A DNA stretch of 64,000 nucleotides from Erigeron canadensis (Eukaryota > Streptophyta > Magnoliopsida > Asterales > Asteraceae): assembly GCF_010389155.1 (NCBI RefSeq), contig NC_057765.1:22074980-22138979 (forward strand), read 5' to 3'. Shown in pieces: positions 1-11,888 of the stretch. The translations under genes and the position numbers were made by a program. The notes under the pieces were generated by a model. That model saw nothing but the letters and a program-made list of their open reading frames with translations, ran no database searches and was not told where the DNA came from. Position 1 is the first letter of the stretch. Every line of letters begins with the position of its first letter.

Positions 1-348
1 ATGTTGATCCCAAGTAGTAATCGAATTTTCGGGAAGATCATTGAACCAATCTTTGGCATCTCAGGTGAGAGTAATAGGAAAAGTCTCAAGTTTAACGGCA
101 TTCATTTGGTTTTGGCCACTTTGATAAAGCCGTGCTAACTTCTCAAACCTCTCTAAATGCTTATAAGGGTCCCATTTCTTCTTACCATCAAAGTTTTGAT
201 CTTCAATGCTTTTAAGATGGTTTGGCTTCAAGTTGAAATTTTGATCAACGACCGGTTGTCTAATGGCGGAACCACGAGCCGTAGGAATAGTTCGGGTTCG
301 GTCACCATACCGGATGTCATTTGGATCTCTTGGTGGATTGTCACCCAT
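1..348 (-). pseudogene. Ty3/gypsy gag fragment, 5' part, cut by window edge
   Basis: The minus strand reads from an ATG at 346-348 down to base 1 in one frame, broken by a single TGA at 61-63. It encodes a short basic N-terminus and then the start of a retrotransposon Gag domain, with the segments WDPYKHLERFEKLARLYQ and, past the stop, AKDWFNDLPENSITTW. The latter is the hallmark of plant Ty3/gypsy Gag (capsid-like structural protein of Athila/Tat-type elements), unlike the UBN2-type Gag of the copia elements elsewhere in the window. The rest of the element lies outside the window to the left. The internal stop makes it a pseudogene. Family assignment is fairly sure; the clade is not. Confidence 0.8.
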
Positions 349-657
349 TTCGTCTTTAACTAGTGCAAGATCAAAGAATTTCTTCTAGATATAAGCCTTC
401 TTCGTCTGAATCTAGTGGTGCTGTAAAGTTGATCCTGCGTCTTGGTGGAGTTTTCAATGGACTAAAAAGAGGTCGCCCCGAAGAATGCAAAATCATCAAC
501 AATGAAACAATCCTGCAAAACAACACTAACACCACACTTCAAATGCACCTGTGATAATACAAGAAAACAAATCTAAACTAATAAAGTAAATAACTCCCTC
601 ACGCGTGAGGAAGGGTCAAACCACTAAATTAACAACTAAATCGACACACAATCCCCG
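349..657. other. Non-coding stretch upstream of the gypsy gag
   Basis: This is probably leader sequence of the minus-strand gypsy element, ending where the LTR of element A begins at 658. It contains a perfect 14-bp palindrome, CCTCACGCGTGAGG, near 598-611. No LTR end or primer-binding site is visible, and the short open frames are not recognisable. The five bases before the LTR, CCCCG (653-657), would be the left target duplication of element A, but its right partner is not in the window. Confidence 0.4.
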
Positions 658-1341
658 TGTAGATGCAGATTCTTTGTGACAATCGCAACATAGATTTGAT
701 TATTGTTTACGTTTTTAGGAACTTGTTTGTAATCATTTAAATAAGAACTTGTGTTAATATTTAATGATTACGTTTGAACTTCAATATTATATCTGTTTAT
801 GTTTCGTATTGTGTTTGTGTGTTACATATTGTTTTGCAGGTACAAGAACATAGAATCAAGGTTTATAAGTGTTGTAGAACACTTAAACGATGATTGGATG
901 TTATGTATGAGCCAAACGAAGTCAAACAAAGAGTCAAAGGCACGTCCCTCGTGCTGACATCATCAGCATGAAGGATTACCCTCGTGCTGACGTCAGCACG
1001 AGGTAGATTGGCTAATTGTTATTTCGGGCCTAATTACGCGATTAAGGCCGAAGCCCACACAACCCAATATCAACTAGTATAAATACAAGACCTAATCTAC
1101 GAAATTAGGTTAATGATTTACGAAATCTTGAGAGATATTCACGAATTTACAAGCTAAGGTTATTTGTTCCTTCGTGTGTTCTTCTACACGAACCACAAGC
1201 CTTGTGCATCTCCTTGGGTTGGTTAATTGCTTATTAATCAACAAAAGGCAATAGCAATCTAGTTATCTCAAGGGGATTCCGCACTCTTGACATAACGAAT
1301 CACGTCTTATTACGATCCACGCAACAATAGGGCACCTTACA
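658..1341 (+). repeat. 5' LTR of element A (684 bp)
   Basis: It starts TGTAGATGCAG and ends CACCTTACA, giving the TG...CA ends of an LTR, and is followed two bases later by a tRNA-Met-type PBS. Its length equals the 3' LTR of element B (52401-53084, 684 bp). It contains a TATAAATA box at 1078-1085 and, about 85 bp upstream, a perfect 24-bp palindrome at 980-1003 centred on TGACGTCA (a bZIP/CRE-type core). A degenerate second copy lies at 951-975. These would form the U3 promoter driving the genomic RNA. Confidence 0.92.
980..1085 (+). promoter_or_regulatory. LTR promoter of A: TGACGTCA palindrome plus TATA box
   Basis: The palindrome at 980-1003 reads the same on both strands around TGACGTCA (988-995), a strong binding core for plant bZIP factors. 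TATAAATA follows at 1078-1085. In the 3' LTR of B the upstream copy is the intact core (52698-52705) and the downstream copy is degenerate, the reverse of A. Function is inferred from motif and position. Confidence 0.65.
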
Positions 1342-1343
1342 AG

Positions 1344-1357
1344 TGGTATCAGAGCCC
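1344..1357 (+). promoter_or_regulatory. Primer-binding site of element A
   Basis: TGGTATCAGAGCCC begins two bases after the LTR end. It is complementary to the 3' end of initiator tRNA-Met, the usual minus-strand primer of plant copia elements. Confidence 0.92.
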
Positions 1358-1463
1358 TAAGGTTGATTACAAGAAGGTTTAAGATCGTTTAATTGGCTAT
1401 TGATTGCAAATTCGTTTGAAATTCGTGTTATTTACCATTTTCGTGATCTTCTTCGTGTCACTT

Positions 1464-1578
1464 CGTGCTTACGTCAGCACGAGGTGTACTTCGTGTTCGT
1501 GCTTACGTCAGCACGAGGTGTACTTCGTGTTCGTGCTTACGTCAGCACGAGGTGTACTTCGTGTTCGTGCTTACGTCA
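1464..1578 (+). repeat. 34-bp tandem repeat in the leader of A
   Basis: Units begin at 1464, 1498, 1532 and 1566, each with CGTGCTTACGTCAGCACGAG followed by a GTGTACTTCGTGTT spacer; the fourth diverges after TACGTCA. The core is a one-base variant of the TGACGTCA palindrome in the LTR. The leader of B lacks the array because its 5' LTR and leader are deleted. Confidence 0.85.
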
Positions 1579-1816
1579 TCCAGTGACTTCGTGTTCACTT
1601 CGTGCCACGTCTGCAGGAACTGCTCTTCGTGCCACGTCAACACGAACTACCCTTTGTGACTTGGGTCGTGACGCGTGTACTTCGTGCTTCACTTCATGTA
1701 GGCTATACGAACTTTGTGCCACGTGTCCTTCGTGCTATACGAACTTCGTGCCATGTGTCCTTCGTGCTACACGAACTAAGTAGTATTTCGTTTTATTTGA
1801 ATTCAAAAGATTCGAA

Positions 1817-4800
1817 ATGACGACTTTACCAGCTGCCGCAAACTCACCCAATGCCTTACTTATCAGCCAGATGATCACGCATGATCATGAGGTTGGTCGG
1901 GGTAATACACCTCCAAAGCTTTTCCGTATGGAAAATTATTGGATGTGGAAGAGACGTTTTGAAGACTACATACGTCTCACTAACATGGAAATGTGGCTAG
2001 TAATAACTCAAGGTTTTGATTGGCCTTCATATGAGAAGAACGGAGTAATCAGTAGGTATACTTATGCTGATATGCCTATTGAAGAACGTAAAAGATACGC
2101 TATTGAGGGAAAGGCATTGTCTACTCTTACTATGGCCTTGCCTCAAGATAGTGTACATCTGTTTAAAAAGTACACTACTTCAAAGGATTTATGGGATGCT
2201 CTCAAAAGATATTGTGAGGGCGATGTAACTTTGAAGAAAAACCATATCAAGCTTCTCAAGCGTCAATATGAAGCCTTTAATGGACTGAAAGGGGAATCTC
2301 TTGACGAGATTATTATTCGGTTCAGTCATCTGACCACTGAATTATCATACTTTGAAGTTGTTTATCCTCAAACTGAGCTAGTTGATAAGTTTCTGGATTC
2401 ACTGCCTAAAACTTGGACTGATTATGTTCATCAACTTCAAGATGATCAGGAATACAGTACATGGGATTTTGAGAAGGTAGTCTCCAAGCTGAAGAACAGA
2501 GACATGAAGAGAAGGATTAAAGACACTCACTCAGATTTTACACAAGATCCATCCTTATATCATGCTAAGTCTGTTCATTTAGCAAGTTCCAGCTCAGGAA
2601 ATAATGCATTTCTAAGTGGTGCAGAAGCTACACCAATAGTAGATGCTGATGGTATTGTCGGATATGTTGCTTATGACAATACAAATTCAAATGTTAAGAG
2701 CAATTTACAATCTTTCCACTCTATGCCAATGAGTACGAGTTCTGCAGAAGGAAGAATGAGTATTTACTCAGCCTTTTGTAATGCTCATGAAGCATTTATT
2801 GGGGGAAAGGTTACCGATCCTGCAGTAATTGATGAGGATTACAATCAAATAGATCCTGATGATTTGGAAAAAATGGATCTACAATGGCAGCTTGCTATGC
2901 TTACTATCAAGGTCAGAAGATTCACTTAGAGAACTGGGAGACCTATAGGTAATGGCACTAAAGGCTTTGACAAATCCAAGGTGAAATGTTATAATTGAGA
3001 TGGATTTGGTCATTTTGCAAGAGAGTGTCAACGACCTAAGAGGATTGACAATACTGTTGCTGGTCGTCAAAATTACAATCAAGGCGGTATTACACCGAAT
3101 AATCATAAGACGCAAGCGATGATTACATATCCTGTTACTCCACAACAGCTAGTTTCGTCACCATTTTCGGAGTCAAAGGCTGTTGTTGTTCAAAATCCAA
3201 ATGGTACTTATCAATGGGATACACAATCCGATGATACCTCGAATCATGCCTACATGGTAGCATTATATGATGAGGTAGCTGCAACAATCGATTATGCTAT
3301 GTGCTCAAGTGAAGAAAGTGCATCTGAGATAGTACAGAAGAATATGTGTAATGTTGCTGAGACAGTAAGATCTGAGAGTGAACAAATGACTGCAGTAAAA
3401 GCATCTGAAGAAAAGGAAGAGTCATCAAATCCTGTTGATGACATTTCTATGAAGAGCATCGAAGAACAGATGAAGAACTTCGTGATACCTGAAGGTATGA
3501 CAACTGAAGATTTTGTTGCATACATGGCAGATTGCAAGGCTGCAGATCAGAAGGTATCTTGTTCTTTATCTTCTATAATTGACGTATGCAGAATGGTGTC
3601 AGATTTAAACCTTGAGGTGTTCATTTTGAATAAGTCAGTTATTAACTTAACCAGTTAGAACAACATGTTTAAAAAGGAAAACGACTCTTTGTTTGCCAAA
3701 AATTCCGGTTTGGTAAAACAAGAAAGTCTTTATCAAGATAAAATTCGTGCATCTGATAAGGATATTCTTGCATTAAAAGAAAAACTAAAAGAGTCAGTTC
3801 TAATGGAAAAAGTAGGAAATGAACAATATGGTCAACTAACTGAGGACTTTTCTAAAAAGGAGAAAGAATTAGTTGACGCAAAGTTGGAAATAGTAAAGCT
3901 TAATACAAGAGTAGATCAAATTAGAGGATCTGATTTAATGCGATCAATGCAGATGCAAAAACCTATACCACGAGATTCAAAAGATAAAAGTGGTTTGGGT
4001 ATGAGTTATAATTAAGTTAGAGGTCCATTCAATGATAATTATACAGAGTCTCTAACACAGCTTACTGAAAAGATTGACAATGGTGAAATAGATTCAATGG
4101 TTTCAGAAAAACAAAATGTTGATCCAAAGACCCCTAAAAGCTCTAAAAGCTCAATTGATAAAATTAAAGAGTTTAAGAAGAAACATAAGATTGAAAGTTC
4201 ATTTGTTAAACCAGTAGATCCTAAGAATGGAGTGTGATTCTAGTACTTCTAAAGGATCTAGTCAAGTAAAGTCAACTTGTCCTGTTGATAAGAACATTAA
4301 ATGTTTTACAATGAAAGGATGTAATACTGTTTTTACATCAAATGAAATTGATTTTGAAAAGATCGATCATGACAAGATTGATAAAGTATGGAATAAGGAT
4401 GAATCTACGTCTAGTAAAGTTCCCTTAACTCCATACAAGACTTATAAAAACTCTCAAAAGAAGGTACATTTTTCGGGTAAAAATGAGTCAACTGGTTTAT
4501 CAAAAGAAGAGTCATCCACAATTGAACTTAAAGAATGTTTAGGCATGACTTCAGCTAAGTTTGATGTTAAAGCTAAGAAAGCAAGAGCTAAAAAATCTTG
4601 TTTCTATTGTTATGAAGTAGAACATGTTTATAGTTGCTGTCCAAATAGGAAACGGAGATGTCCTGATAAGGGTATGTCCTCTGGTTGATCTAGTGACTCA
4701 GATATTGTTGCTCATAATAATAGATCTAAGACTACAAAACGACAGGGACCTTCACAGAATACTACTTTTAGTAGTGTAAGTCCGAGTCGTTCTCGTACAC

Positions 4801-5093
4801 CTCAAAGGAGTAATTCACCTAGGAAGATGACTCAACAAAATCGATCCCCTCCTGTTAGAATTAATAGTTCGTCTAAATTCTATGATCGATTAGGAAGTCA
4901 ACCTAGATTTGATACTCACTCACCAAGGAATTCACCTCCTAAGACTCGTTTCACTTCACCTAAGAAACAGTCTGTGACACCATCTTCATCTAAGGCTCCA
5001 TTACAGAGCGATGGATATTAGACCGAATTGATCATTAGAGATGAATTCGGCAAACCTAAACCTCAAAAGGTTTGGGTTCCCTTTAGAAACTAA
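1817..5093 (+). pseudogene. gag of element A (broken)
   Basis: It encodes a Sirevirus Gag: a UBN2-type capsid domain over the first 300 or so residues (MWKRRFEDYI, LDEIIIRFSHL, ELVDKFLDSLPKTW), a zinc knuckle, an acidic linker, a coiled-coil-like Lys/Glu-rich stretch, a second knuckle (CFYCYEVEH...C near 4600-4645), and a basic Ser/Pro/Arg tail ending in KVWVPFRN. It assembles virus-like particles and packages RNA. Stops interrupt the frame at 2927-2929, 2996-2998 (replacing the second Cys of the first knuckle), 3656-3658, about 4012 and about 4686, and the frame shifts by 2 nt near 4232. The copy in B (39099-42376) guided the alignment. The final TAA is at 5091-5093. Confidence 0.88.
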
Positions 5094-5101
5094 CCATCTT
5101 A

Positions 5102-6280
5102 TTGTCTGATGTGCAGGGAGAACCAAGGAAGCCTATCAGTCTTTGGTACGTTGATAGTGGATGCTCTCGGCACATGACAGGGGACAAGAATGTTTTGCAT
5201 CAAGCACCCAGAGTGTGGTATGAAAAGTTGTCGACGCATTTGTTGACAAATGGATTTACAAGAGGATCGATAGACAGTACATTGTTTATCAAGTGGAAGA
5301 AGCGAGATTATCTAATTGTACAAGTTTACGTGGATGATATCATTTTTGGTTCATCTAATATAAAGATGTGCAAAGAATTTGAAATGAGCATGAAAAATGT
5401 TTTTGAAATGAGTGCTATGGGGGAATTGCAATTTTTCCTCGGACTACAAGTAGATCAAAGGAAAGATGGATTCTTTATTCATCAGTCTAAGTATGTCGAT
5501 GACATCTTGGAGAGGTTTCAAATGCTAGAATCCAAGACATATGGTACTCCTATTCAGCAGAATCATGGTTTAGGAGTTCTTGATCCGAAAGATGAACTTG
5601 TGGATGCAACTTATTATCGTGCTATTATTGGCTCATTAATGTATCTAACTGCTTCGCGTCCAGATATTATGTTCGCTGTTTGTCTTTGTGCTAGATTTCA
5701 AGCTAGTCCGAAAGAGTCACATTTGATTACAGTAAAACGTATTCTACGTTATCTTAAGGGAAACCAAGGGCTTGGTCTATGGTATCCAATGGGAGGAACG
5801 TTTGATTTTGTTGCATATACTGATTCGGATTTTGGCGGTTGTAACAATGACAGAAAGTCTACGACTGGAGGTAGTCAGTTGTTAGGAGGAAGATTAGTAT
5901 CGTGGCAATGCAAGAAGCAGACATGTGTTGCTCAGTCTTCATGTGAGGCAGAGTATATGGCTGCTGGTAGCTGCTGTTCCCAGGTATTGTGGATTCAGCA
6001 ACAACTTCGTGACTACGGTATGGATTTTCTTGATACTCCTATTAGAATAGACAATAAGTTAGCTATAGACATTACAAATAACCCTGTCATGCATAAGGTC
6101 ACCAAGCATATTGATATTAGACATCATTTCTTGCGTGATTGTGCCCAAAAGAAGTTAATTCATTTGGAAAAAGTTATAACCGTTGATAATTTAGCTGATT
6201 TGTATACCAAAGCATTTGACAAGACTCGATTTGAGAAGTTAATTCTTCTCAATGGGATGAAGAATGCTGATTCATATTAA
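5102..6280 (+). pseudogene. pol of element A: protease start fused to RT/RNase H
   Basis: This is one open frame of 392 codons. It begins with the aspartic protease motif LWYVDSGCSRHMTG, then jumps at about 5195 directly into the middle of reverse transcriptase (QAPRVWYEKL). It continues with the YVDDI catalytic motif, the RT thumb region, and a complete RNase H (YTDSDFGG, CEAEYMAA, HIDIRHHFLRD). Compared with B, 2.2 kb encoding the rest of protease, the integrase and the first half of RT is missing, with only TTG shared at the junction. The deletion keeps the frame open. Pol is in the -1 frame relative to gag. The product cannot integrate, and the RT lacks its N-terminal catalytic Asp region. 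Confidence 0.88.
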
Positions 6281-8345
6281 ATCTCTTAAAGAACTAATTT
6301 TGTAAGTTTGTGTCTGTAAATAGCTAGAGTCATAAAAATACAAAAAGAGTTCTTAGTGTCATAAAAAACCATAAAAATGTGAAAAATGAGAAAAATGACA
6401 TAAATATGGGGGAGATTTAAGTTAATGTTGTAAGATGATTAGAAGTGAGGATACTTAGCTTTTAAGTCTGCTTAATCGTAATATAACTGCTTAGTTCAGT
6501 GATTACAATTTGGGATATATTGGTAGACACAAAGTAGCAAGGTTTCCTTAATCTGAACTTAAATTATACAATGTTCTTGTGGGAAACATATTCAGATATA
6601 TGGCTGAGAATGCTTGCTTTTCAGTAATTAATTGATTTAGTCCTTAAATTTTGTGAAAGATCTAGCATTACTATAAGATTTATTCAATGTATCAGCAAAA
6701 ACCTCTACCAATCATGAGCATGAAAGCTAAATGTGATATTGTTTATGCAAATGAAATGTATGAAAATTAAGGGGCTAATGTGGTTTTTGAGATTCGGACA
6801 AGTATGTCCTAGGGGTGTCTTTGTATACCTAGCCTACCTAAAGCTTCCAACTTGGGATAGGTTGTCAGAAAGTTCGCTACATGGGTCTCATAGAAAATCA
6901 CGGGTTCCTTATAAATAAAGAAATGCAAAAGCAAATAAGTTAAATCACCAAGTAATTAATATCAGTTATCTAAAAAGTGTCTCATGATTTGTTAAGGATG
7001 TTTTTGAATATACATTGAATTTTTGTTATCTTAGTGCTTGTGGGTCACATAAGTTCGCAAACTAGTCATTGGCATATTAGGCTACTAGGGTTATATGGTG
7101 ACTGTCCTTGGCCAGGGTATGTCGAAAGTGTCATAACTCAAAGGAAACTGGAAGTACCGAGTGTTTAAAAGGACAAATATACCAGTAATCGTGGTTGAAT
7201 CACTGTTCATAACTAATAATAAGAGAATTATTTCTCACTTGCAGACTTATGTAAATGCTAATCTGATCTAATCTGCAGAAACTTAGAATTTCTTGTAAAT
7301 AAATAAAGTAGTTTAGATTTTGTTTTATTTAGTAGTTTATTTTGTTTTCATTTTTCTTTTTATTTTGGTTCTTGTAATAAGTGTCAGTTTGTGTGTCAAA
7401 CTAGTTCTTATTGCACGAGAGATTTAATAAAGCATAAAAGTATATGATTCTTAGTGAATTGTATAAGTCTTATTGCTTACGGTATAAGTGTTTTTTAAGA
7501 GATGGATTTTCTAATATAGACATAAGTTGTTTAAGGTTAGAAAATGGAATGTTTTGAAAATTGAAAAGTCAAAATATTTTTGAATATGTTTCAAGTAAAT
7601 TTTTGAGATTTCAATTGTTTTTGGTTGCTAAGTATGCTTGACAAAGATTTGACTTGCCTTAGATTTTATTTTATCGATAGGTTAAGATTTTGGTTGTTTT
7701 GCATATTTATGATATTTTGTTGATTTTGATGCATTAATGAAGTTTGTTAAGTGTGCAGGTTACAGATAATAAACTCATTTTATATGATATCAAAATTTTT
7801 GATTGTAATTGAAGGTAGAATTGTTTTCGCTTGTTTGTCAGCCCATAGATTTGCATTGCAACGGACAATAAAAGGTGTTCAGAAATTGCTTCTACAGAGA
7901 TTACAAGTGATACAAGAATGATCTGCTTTAGTAACCTAAGACTTATAGTGATAGGTTATTTTTGTTTTTATCAAGATCACAACCTAAGATGTAATGTGAT
8001 AGGTTGTTGATATGATAATTTGATGTCATACATTTTACATTAAATGTGTTTTGATGTAAGTTTGTATTTGTTTGAGTTGAACATCAATGAAGAAATGATC
8101 GATTTTTATGTCAAGATAATAATGTAAGATTTATTTGATACATTATTGTGATGACAAGTTAGTACGGATGATTTTCGATTGCATATTCGAGTAGATATAG
8201 GTTTTTGGTAACGAGTATCTACAGGTTTATGTTTCTGGAATATCTGGAATTTTTCCTTATTTAGATTTCTGGGAAATTCGCAAAATTTGGTTAAGGAATG
8301 GAGAGTATGTGATTTACATTCTGAAAATTCGAAATCACCTCGTGC
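6281..8345 (+). other. Non-coding spacer between pol and envelope-like gene of A
   Basis: About 2.1 kb without a plausible gene, closely matched by 45798-47860 in B, so it belongs to the element. A PPT-like tract, ATGGGGGAGA, lies near 6405-6414, just past RNase H. The rest is AT-rich with no domain I recognise. A TGTGCAG|GT site near 7755 has a counterpart in B near 47295. Confidence 0.6.
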
Positions 8346-8950
8346 TGACGTCAGCATGCCTCGCGCTGATGTCATCACGAAGCCCACGAACTGCGTGTTT
8401 GGCCCGGCTCATGTGGATTCAAATATATATATGGGTTATTACTATTCATTAATTATCTATTACTCGAAATTAACCCTAAGTAAATCACACGAACTTCGTC
8501 TCCTTCGTGCTACTATTCATTCATGCTTCTTTCGATCGATTTCATCCTTTTTCTTGATTATTATCCAGATTTGTTGGTAATTTCATAATCTAGGATAGTG
8601 AATTGATGTTTTAACTCCAAAACTTATAAGATTTAAGTCGCTATAATGCCCGATTTTCGATTTTTACCTCGCGTGAACAGTAACTCGGATGAACCACGAA
8701 TTAGATCTTTTGATTTTTGATGATTTGGACTTAAATTGGACTTAAAATTAGATTAATTGATTTTAACATCGAATGGAGATGTTTTGTACCTCGTGTTAAC
8801 TGGGTTCATCATGGCTCGTGCTGACGTTACGACGAGGGAATACTCCTCGTGATGACGTCATCACGAAGCAGATGGGAAAAACCCTACTTTTTATTTTTGT
8901 TTATTCTAATCTTTGTTTTTCTTGTCGTTTTGGTCTGTTTTTGTGCAGGT
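8346..8950 (+). promoter_or_regulatory. Putative internal promoter and leader intron of the envelope-like gene in A
   Basis: In order: TGACGTCA (8346-8353), a degenerate TGATGTCA (8367-8374), GGCCCGG, a TATATATA box (8424-8431), an ACCCTAA telo-box-like motif (about 8472-8479), then a possible splice donor TTGTTG|GTAATTT (GT at 8577-8578) and an acceptor TTTTGTGCAG ending at 8948, two bases before the ATG at 8951. A further TGACGTCA (8853-8860) lies inside the presumed intron. The same order occurs in B. This suggests a subgenomic mRNA with its own promoter and a 372-nt leader intron; transcription is inferred, not shown. Confidence 0.5.
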
Positions 8951-11466
8951 ATGGCAGGACAAAGTAATAACGCTCGTGTGTTCGTCAAGGAGCACAATGC
9001 TGCACTCAATCTAAGCATCACGCAGACGGGGTGCACTGCAGAATTTCACGGTGTCCTACAGTTTCTTGCACGTTCTCGTGTTCATTTTGCTGTGACAGAG
9101 AACCCTCCGTTGGTGATAAGTCTCATTAGAGAGTTTTGGAACTCAGCCCGTTTAGTGCAGATGGGGGCTCATCCATACATTCGCACTACTATTAGAGGAC
9201 GTTCATTCTCTTTTTCAGCTGGAGACTTACGGACGATATTACACTTAGGTGATGTCGCGATATAGCAAGGTCCGACTGAGTTTTCTGAGGATTTCTGCGA
9301 CGGCGCTCTACGTCGTATGGGGTATACTGGAGCTATTTCTCATCCATACTTCAGGAATTATCTTCGTGGCAAATGGAAGCTTCTTGCTTACTATCTGTTA
9401 ATGGCCATTAGTCATCGGAGTACAGGCTATGACCAGATGAATATACAGAATGCTTCTCAGATGGTTGCCTTGGTGCTGAACAAGCCATATAGCTTCTCTC
9501 AGTACATTTTTGATAATTTGGAGAAGCAGTTGAGGTCATTTGGTACAGACAAGAAATTCTTTATGTTTCCAAGATTTGTGATGATCATAATTCGTCACTA
9601 TGCAGCTGATTTGCCATTTGACGGACCTACGTTCAATTTAGGTCGTCTTACTTATAAGGCATTTGTTGAAAGTTTGAAGCACATGTCGGGAAGAAATGTT
9701 CCGATTGAGGTTGATAATCCACCTCTGTTCGGACATTTGATTAATCCTAACTATGTTGCACCTCGACAAGGTTAGGAGGATGAAGAACCCGTTGCTGCTG
9801 CTGCTGCTGGTGATGATCAGGCTCGAGAAGATCGTCATGAAGAACGAGCTGATCAGTTTGAGGGACTCAATGATGTTCCTCTGTATGCTGGTGATTTGGA
9901 GCATGATTCTGATATGGATGCTCTCATGGAGGATATTGATGATCCTACAAATCTTGTACCACCATCTACTGGAGTCTCTACTTCTACCTCTGCTCCAGTT
10001 GATATTGATGTTGGTCCTTCTGAAGTCCCGGTTAATGTTGTTGAGGACTCAGAAGATGAGGAAGAGGAAGAAAGATTGCCAAAGCGAAAAAGAAGACATA
10101 CAAGATCTCAAGCTGAAGTTGATAGAGAGTTTGCTGCTTATTCTGAAGCCATGGAGAGGTCTCATGTACCTACTGTTGGTGATACTCCATTGGTTGCTGC
10201 TTCAAGAGCTTCTGTCTCTGAGGTTCCTGTTTCGTTGTCTACTACTTCTGCTGCTGGTGTTACTGTTGGGGAGAGAAGGTCGAGACCAAAGTTTATTATT
10301 CGAGGAATTGGTTCTCGCGCACAAGTTGTTACTGAGGCAACAACTGTTACGATTCCTGCTGCTCCGGAGTCTACAGTTCGTGAAGAGCCAGAGCCGACAC
10401 TTGTTGCTCCTAGGCCTTCGTCTGCTCCTATACAGGCGACAGTTCCTGTTTCTACTGTCATGGGACGTTTGTTGGCTCCTCTGCAAAGACCATAGATGCC
10501 TCCCACAGGAACTTCAAGTGCTCGTTTGAGGCTACGATGCCACCTCAGGCCTCTACATCTAATGTTGCTTCTACTTCACGTCCACCTGTACCGGTTCAAG
10601 TACAGCTGAGGCATTTGTTTTCAGAGAAGAAGATGTTAGAGATGAGGGTTACAGCTTTGGAGAGTAAGCTAAAGCTCCAAGCTGCTAAGCATCAGGAAGA
10701 GATGGACATGATGACAACACTTGTTCATTCTCTTGTATCTAGACTTGACCAATTCTTGGCTCAAGGGGGAGATAAAGATGGTTGTAAGGATGATGAGCTA
10801 GCAAAGAAGACTAGAGATGATGATCATGATGATCAAGATCGAGCTCAAGATCCAAATTAACAACAAACAGATGGTGAGCCAGAGAATAGAGGTCAAGATC
10901 ATGATGTTGCTGATGATGCTGTTATGGATACAGAGACTGCAGATGTTCAGGGGGAGTCATCAAGACAAAGAGAGTCAGAGATTGCTGGTACAGCTGTTGC
11001 TAGTACTTCGGGGACTCAAAATAAAGGAAAAGTTGTGATGACTGCTCCGGATGTAGATCCTGATGAACCAGATAACAATGATGATGGGGAAGATTCCAAT
11101 TCAGGTAACTCCGATTCTATTTCTGATAGAATAGAAAAGGGGATAGTGAATGATCCTCATAATCACAAAGAAAAAGAAAATCTTAGCAAAGGAAAATCTA
11201 CTCAGGATAGTGAGTCAACTAAGACTGTATCTACTACCAATGCCTCTACAGAGTCAGATTTGCACCCTTTAATTGTGCATAGACTATAAAAGAGATTGGG
11301 ATATGATCGACAAGCTCATATGAGAGCTAGAGCTGAGATTATGGATTATGATGATTATTATGATCCAGGATCACTTAGGGATCAAATGAAAGAACAGTCA
11401 GGGTTAACTCATACATCTTCAGAGTCAGAGTCAGATTCGGATTCAGATTCGGATTATGAACCTTAG
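8951..11466 (+). pseudogene. Envelope-like gene of element A, first exon region (broken)
   Basis: It starts MAGQ and encodes the N-terminal domain of Sirevirus envelope-like proteins (LIREFWNSARLVQM, YKAFVESLKHM), followed by an acidic/Ser-Thr/Pro-rich region with basic clusters (PKRKRRHTRS) and a coiled-coil-like part. It lies downstream of pol, the place of env in retroviruses; the role is unknown and I see no signal peptide or transmembrane segment in the true frame. Breaks: a small indel and stop near 9255-9264, TAG at 9773-9775, TAG at 10494-10496, a roughly 10-nt loss near 10530, TAA at 10858-10860, TAA at 11287-11289. Ends with a stop at 11464-11466. Two AGGGGGAG tracts (near 10764 and 10947) resemble polypurine tracts. 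Confidence 0.75.
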
Positions 11467-11870
11467 TGCTATTGATTTTGTATTTTTGATTTTGTATTAG
11501 ATTACTTGGGTTATATTAACAGTTTAGAGTGTTAATCAAAGTGTTATTCAGCTCAGAATAGTGATCAAAAAGTTATTCTGTTCGGCTTAACATATTGACA
11601 GTGTAATTTTAAAATACTCGAGTAATGAAGAATAATAATTATAAGATAAATATGAATGTGTTACATTATATTTATGATATAATATTATTGTTGTAAGTTA
11701 AAATAGATAAAGATTATAAGATAAATATTAATGTAATTGTTACATTATATTTATGATATAGTATTATTTATTTTAATTTCTTTTATGTATTTATACTATT
11801 TTATTATGTCTTGACTTATGATTTATGTTATTTATCTTTGTATATGTAAATCGTTTGAATTGCAAATAAG
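11467..11870 (+). other. AT-rich gap between the two envelope-like parts of A (probable intron, dead acceptor)
   Basis: It corresponds to the presumed intron of B (50572-51190). It contains AT-rich repeats: a segment with ATAAGATAAATAT and a TTACATTATATTTATGATAT block occurs twice (about 11640-11690 and 11715-11765). The likely donor CAG|GTAACT lies upstream at 11102-11110. At the acceptor position A reads TTGCAAATAAG (about 11860-11870) where B reads TTGCAGATAAG, so the AG is destroyed. Confidence 0.5.
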
Positions 11871-11888
11871 TTTCAAACAATAGGTGCA

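Noticed and set aside
1400..1820. Several overlapping Cys/Arg-rich open frames in the A leader
   Set aside because: They are translations of the 34-bp repeat and its decayed copies, in three frames, with no known domain.
8849..8950. N-terminal hydrophobic stretch that looks like a signal peptide on the A envelope-like protein
   Set aside because: The Phe/Leu-rich residues come from a T-rich tract before TGTGCAG, typical of an intron end. In B the same stretch has a stop in frame, so it is not coding.
9753..10529. Leu-rich 258-codon frame
   Set aside because: It is an out-of-frame shadow of the envelope-like gene; the sequence follows the Gln/Ser/Pro codons of the real frame.
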